The notes beneath the pieces are model-generated. The model saw only the letters and a program-made list of their open reading frames with translations. It searched no databases and was not told the DNA's origin. From NCBI GenBank assembly GCA_963575645.1, contig OY754469.1:12666001-12730000 (forward strand): a DNA stretch of 64,000 nucleotides, written 5' to 3'. The DNA comes from Xanthostigma xanthostigma (lineage: Eukaryota > Arthropoda > Insecta > Raphidioptera > Raphidiidae). Positions 39,101-45,100 of this stretch are shown here, one piece after another; position 1 is the first letter of the stretch, and the number at the start of each line of letters is the position of its first letter. The translations under genes and the position numbers were made by a program.

Positions 39101-42100
39101 GTATGAAAAAAATGTTGAAATAATAGTTGTTTATAAAATAAAATGGAACAATTTTTCCATTTGAATCGTAACTGAAAAATGAAAATTTCAGGGCAAAAAA
39201 GTGGAAAAACACTTTTTTTGGCACTTAAGCGCCACCTACTGCGCACATTTTTTGTTGTACAACATAGCACAAATGGCATTAATTGTAGATAACGATGCCC
39301 TCTACATTTTTTGTTCAATAAATTTTTCTGTAAAATGGATAGTTTTCGAGAAAAATGCATTTCAAAATATTTTTGAGTTTTTTTTGACTATTTGAACAGG
39401 TATTTGAACAGGTACCAGGTGGCCATTGCCAGGTAACCTTTTTTTCATCATTCTCTAACGACTCACCAAGTTTCACCTTTTTGGTTGGTTTTGTTGAGGT
39501 TTTTGCCAGATTGACTGTACTACATCTAAATGAAACATTCGCACAATAATAAATTTTCGGAACAATTAATTTTATTGCGTGTACAGTTAAAATTATGTTT
39601 ACATAGAGAAACAAATGACTAATCGGTCTGTAAATCCAAATAAGTGTGCATTTCTTCCGGCACCGGTAATTTTTTTATACCGTAAGGTAGCTGGTAGTTA
39701 AGCCACAACCGGTGTCTGACAGCGCATCGCGACAGATGCTTCAGTTCCGGTGGTTGGATACCGCATCGCGTCTCTGGCACGAGACTGTCTTCAATTAGCG
39801 AGGGATACCTTGACAGGAAGGCGTCTCGCAAACGATTGAATCCTATCGTTGCCGTCGCTTCGTCTTCTTCAGTCGGCGGTAATCTAACAGAAGGATAGAT
39901 GTGGTTATTGTACTAAAGGGCCTGACAACCGGGACCCGCGCCCAGGCCTGCAAACCCCGGAGGACACAGTCAGTAATGCGATTATGATTGTTTTATTTGA
40001 AGAAGACTTTAAGGAAGTACCCTTGATAAATGAATTAACAAACAGATAATTACGAAAATATGCAAATATGTCAAAACCTTTTCAAAAATGACTCAGTTAA
40101 ATTTTTGAGATTTTTGGTTGACTTTGAAAAAAGATATTGATAATTTTATTTCGCTGCACTTAACATGGAATCTTATGGAAATCTGTGATTTTGACGCACT
40201 CCATCATTTATTACGTTGGAATTGACAAACAGATTTTGATAACATTTTCAGGAAATATAAACGAATATTCTATGAACATTTTTCTTTTTCCTAAACGTAT
40301 AGCTTGCTTATGTTAATAGAAATAACTAAAACAAAGCCGAGCTTTTTAGCAATTCATAAACATGACAACACCGCAATATTATAGTTTGTGGTGCGTCATT
40401 CAAAGGTAAGTTACGAAACTGCAGCAGTTTTGATATCGTAAAAACATGTAAATTGAGTAAATGCTAAAAGCATAGTATTCCAAAAAATATGATAGTATAT
40501 TATTATTTCCGAAATGACAGGAATAAAGAAAAGCATTTTCATAAATTAATGCGAATTTGACACCGCGTGCTGACTTATGCTGCGTACATAAGCACTTGGA
40601 ACTATGGCAAGGCGTGCGGGTTGCCAAATTATATACTACGTTACTCAAGTAGAAGACTGAAATTCTTTGACTTACTGCGTACCGAGGGTACTTCCTTAAT
40701 CAGGAGATCTAGCTCGAATGTAGCGGTGGACCGATATCTGTCGCATGATCCAATATAGCGTCAGCTATTGGGTAACGCACACACGTTTCTGGCTTACATA
40801 TAAGTAGTGTCTGTGAAGCTAAACAACTAACTATGGCGAAAACAGGCGGAAAGACCCGAAGTCTACCCAGCGCCACCTTGCGTGCGCCAGAAAACGGTTC
40901 GTCTCGAAACACGGCAAGCATAGGAAGCTAGGTCTCCTGTTTGCAGCCTTCTTGGTATCAACCAACATTTTGAGAGCGCGAAATCAGAACCTTGCCATCG
41001 GCGCCGATTAATCCAGCTACGGCACTGCTAAACAGTGCCGGATTTAAGGTTGTGGAAGCCCCGGGCGGTCGAGTCGTTTGAGACTCGTTTTCAATATGAA
41101 TATTTTTATAGACTCCTGAGCAATAACCCATTTCTTAACCCGGCACTAGTTTTCTGAGAAAACATATTGTAAAGTTGATTGCAAGTCCTACATATTTATC
41201 GGGAATGAAAATGCCGACATATATACGACAAAAAAAGTACTATTTAGGATTAAAAAATTCCAGCCAATTGGGCGACGCGGCTATTCCAACTTAAAAAATA
41301 TTTACATTTGATATAGTTTAATAAAGAAAATAAAATTTCTGGTATCGCGTGAGGTGACGCGGGTATCAATATGATATTTGCTGTTCGTTGCCATAGTTAC
41401 CTACATAATATTATGTTCACGTCATGTAAAAATTAATCAAAGCATGCTTAACTAGTTTTTTTTGACAGATCTACAAAGCATGGTTAATTCTAAACCTCAA
41501 TTTAAAGATTCTCTAAAAAATAGTGTCACGCTGGATTTCAATAAACCCGAGGCCCCAAAAAACCTAGATCCGCACCTGGGAAACTGTCGTTCCCAGGTAA
41601 TCACGGCTAGTTATTTTCACAAGAACTTACGAGCCTACCTGAGTGTTGGAATCGCTCTCATTATAAACTTTAAACAAGCCACTAAAGTGAAGGGATACAT
41701 CCTCTTAAAGTCCACGAGTCTGTCTAATATGGTTTCCAGTGACGAGGTGCTCGTTGTATCACCTTCGGGTGTCAGAACAGCTCCGAAACGTAAAAGGATC
41801 AATAATAAGTCAGGCGTTCCGAGTTGGATGACGACTCTCAATGGCGTTGATCTTCCGCATGACTCCAAAGGCACATCGATAAATCTAACCTTGGAACTAC
41901 CATCCCCCGAATATTCCAGTCTGGACGTCGTGGCATGATCCAGAAAATAAACGAGCGCGCGAATATTTTCTTCCCGATCTTTGAAGTCACTCTTCCAACC
42001 AGCTATAAAGTGTGGCGCCGTTGTTCCAAAAACGGCACCTACTAATATTCTTTCGAACGTTTTTTCGCAGCCATACATTTCGTCTAAAAGTTTAGCAACA

Positions 42101-45100
42101 GTTGCTGTGTCTTTCAGTTTCCAGTCGAAACACAGTTTAGCTGCAACGTAGAGGACGTTGTGGTATTTGCCCATTAAACAAACTGTTCCATTATCATTCT
42201 TCGTTGTGCTGTGGTAACGAAGTGCAGCTAAAACGGCCCGTCTGCATGCACTTTCTGAATTGCATTCTTCGCCTAAAAGTGATATTAGTTGAAACAATCT
42301 GGTCGTACCGCAGGACTACATCTTTTGAAAACATTTAATAGATTTTAATATTTTATAGTATATTAAGGTAGTTGGTTCGAGATAGTCACGTTCAAAAGGA
42401 CTTGTCTGTGTCTGTACCAAGAAGACTGTAAACAGGAGACCTAGCTTCCTATGCTTGCCGTGTTTCGAGACGGACCGTTTTCTGGCGCTCGCGAGATGGC
42501 GCTGTTATCACTACCTGGGAAAACTTCGGTTCTTTCCACCTGTTTTCGCCATAGTTACCAAAGTTGTTTAACTTCACAGACACTACACACATGTAAGCCA
42601 TGAACGTGTGTGCGTTACCCAGTAGCTGACGCCATATTGATCCATGCGACACTCGAGCTGGATCTCCTGATTAAAGCCTTCTTGGTCTGTACTAATTACA
42701 CAGCTTACTATAGAAAACTTACCTATACATACACAAAACTATCAAACACTACGAATATTTTTTACATATTTTTTTACATTATTTTCAAAAACGACACGGT
42801 CAATATTTTTCGTTTTTTTATAAGGTCTGGGATATAATATATCAATTTTTTATCAAATTGCTTTGAAGCGTTTTGATTTTATTTGAAAAAATTCGACCAA
42901 AAACGTCTATTTTCCGTAACTCCCATGTTAAAATTGCAAAACTTTGATATCGTTTTTCTCAAAATTGAGATGGTCAATTTTAATCGGAATAGGATCATAT
43001 TATTTGTATTTGATTAACTAACAATCAGAAGTTTCGATAAAATTCTTTGAAAAATCATTGCACAAGCCAACTACCTTAATAATTTTCGTTACATGCAGTT
43101 TACTATTATACAATATTTGAAAAATGTATTACTTAAACAATGTCACTGTCGGGACTCAAACCCGAATCTTCCACTATAGCGGAAACTGGGTTATCATTTA
43201 CTCTACATTATCATATCTAAATAATCAACTTTCCTCGTATTTTTGTTTTTTTAGTGAACGGTAAAATTTTAGAAATTTCTCAACATAAAAATATTCAATA
43301 TAATTTTACAAATATATAGCTATAGTTTTGCTATTATTGTTATAAAACACCTATTGTTGATGTTAAAATGTAATATTAGAAAAATGCATGCTTAAACAAT
43401 CTCACTGTCGGGATTCAACCCTGAATCTTCCACTATCGCGACGTCTGACTTATCATTTACTCATTTCGGCCGCGGTAATGGAAGATCCGAGTTTAAGTCC
43501 CAACAGACATTTGAAAAAATAATAGATTCTAACATTGCATTGTAACAACAATGAGTGTTTCATAATATTAACAGTGAACTGTAGCTATCTGTGAGTATAT
43601 TTTAAAGTACCTATATTATTTTATGATTTAGATTTATTTAGTGACTTCAAAAAGTATGCATATTTCATTGTAATGTTAAAACAGACGGATGTTTTTTTGT
43701 CAAGTAGTGTACATTGTTCAATAATAGGTCATATGCATGATTTTTTTTATATTTTTAATAGATTATTTAGTCAACCATAATACGGAAAAAAATTGATAAT
43801 CATTTAAAAATGTAATATTATCATAATAAAAAAAATATTAAATTCCACATTCAAAAATAGACAGTTTAAACAATCGGCCATGTTCGCGGGCTTATGTGAC
43901 GTCATGATATACGATGCATGCCAACCTTGATGTCAAATTGTCAATGTTCTAAATGAAGTTTATTTGTTGTTTTCTCTAAATACTGACATAATCTTACTGT
44001 GAGACGACGCAGTCGTCATGAAAACTGTTGTTGATATATACTCTGACGTCACGATGCGTTTTGAAAATTCGAAAATAGCGCTTATTTTCTACATTTCTTT
44101 TTTATTATTTGTATTTTTTTCAGTGATTAGATTAATAAAATAACCATTACGTTATGATCAAGAACTAAAATATATTTCGAAATAAAAATTTTAACCAATT
44201 TGGAGTTTTATGCATATGACCTATTGTTGAAACGCAAATTACACTATGGTTACTACAAAACTAGTTTGAAATGAAAACGTCAAAACCAATAATTACTACA
44301 GATAAGACACGTCACTTGACATTCGAGAGAATTCTTCTGTAGTATTACCGCATAAATACAGATATTGCTTGCAAAAAAAACTCTGTTGAAAAATTTTATT
44401 TCAACATAGATATTACTGAATATAAATGATTTATTATTAACTTACCTGCACAGCACCCGGTAATAATTGTATTGAAATATTCTACGATCTGTTGTCTTTT
44501 GTACCTAGCAAATAAACTACTTCGATCCATTTCCGAAAATACTTGGTCAAAATAGCAATCCAATATCGCTTCCATTTTTTGGTGCACTTACAATTTGACC
44601 CAAACAATTTTTCGGATACGTCAATCTTTTTGAATAGTAACGCGTTTTCATAGAAATTATATCAACTCAGATTGTTATTTCAAATGATACTGAATAAGTC
44701 TATATACGTAAAAACGAATATCGAACATACGTTTCAGTTTTAATAGGATTATCATCAACCCTTGCATTTGTATGTCTTCAAAGGGCAGTGTATTGGTTTG
44801 CTATAAAACTATTTCTTATTCAAATTGGAGATTATTTAGGATTTCATAAAATATATTTTAATAGTTAAGTTTCATGTAAGGTAGGTACTTTAATTAAAAG
44901 CCTCTGTTTCGAACAGGTTACAGAGAAAATAAATCCATATTTCTGAGGCTAGATGTGGCTATAAAACCGTTATTTGTAAGAAGATGGGTTAATTTGAATT
45001 TGTTTACTTAAAATTTAGCTTCTAATTTATTTTTTAGAAAATCAGTTAGGTATCTTGAAAGTGATAGATCCCACGTACAAAAAATTGAATATCTCCGTTG

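Noticed and set aside
38607..39614. Several ORFs of 64-99 codons on both strands
   Set aside because: They mirror each other across the palindrome and are produced by its symmetry.
41462..41938. 158-codon + strand ORF
   Set aside because: It lies opposite ASB exon 3, whose - strand frame has a recognisable domain, matching splice sites and phase.
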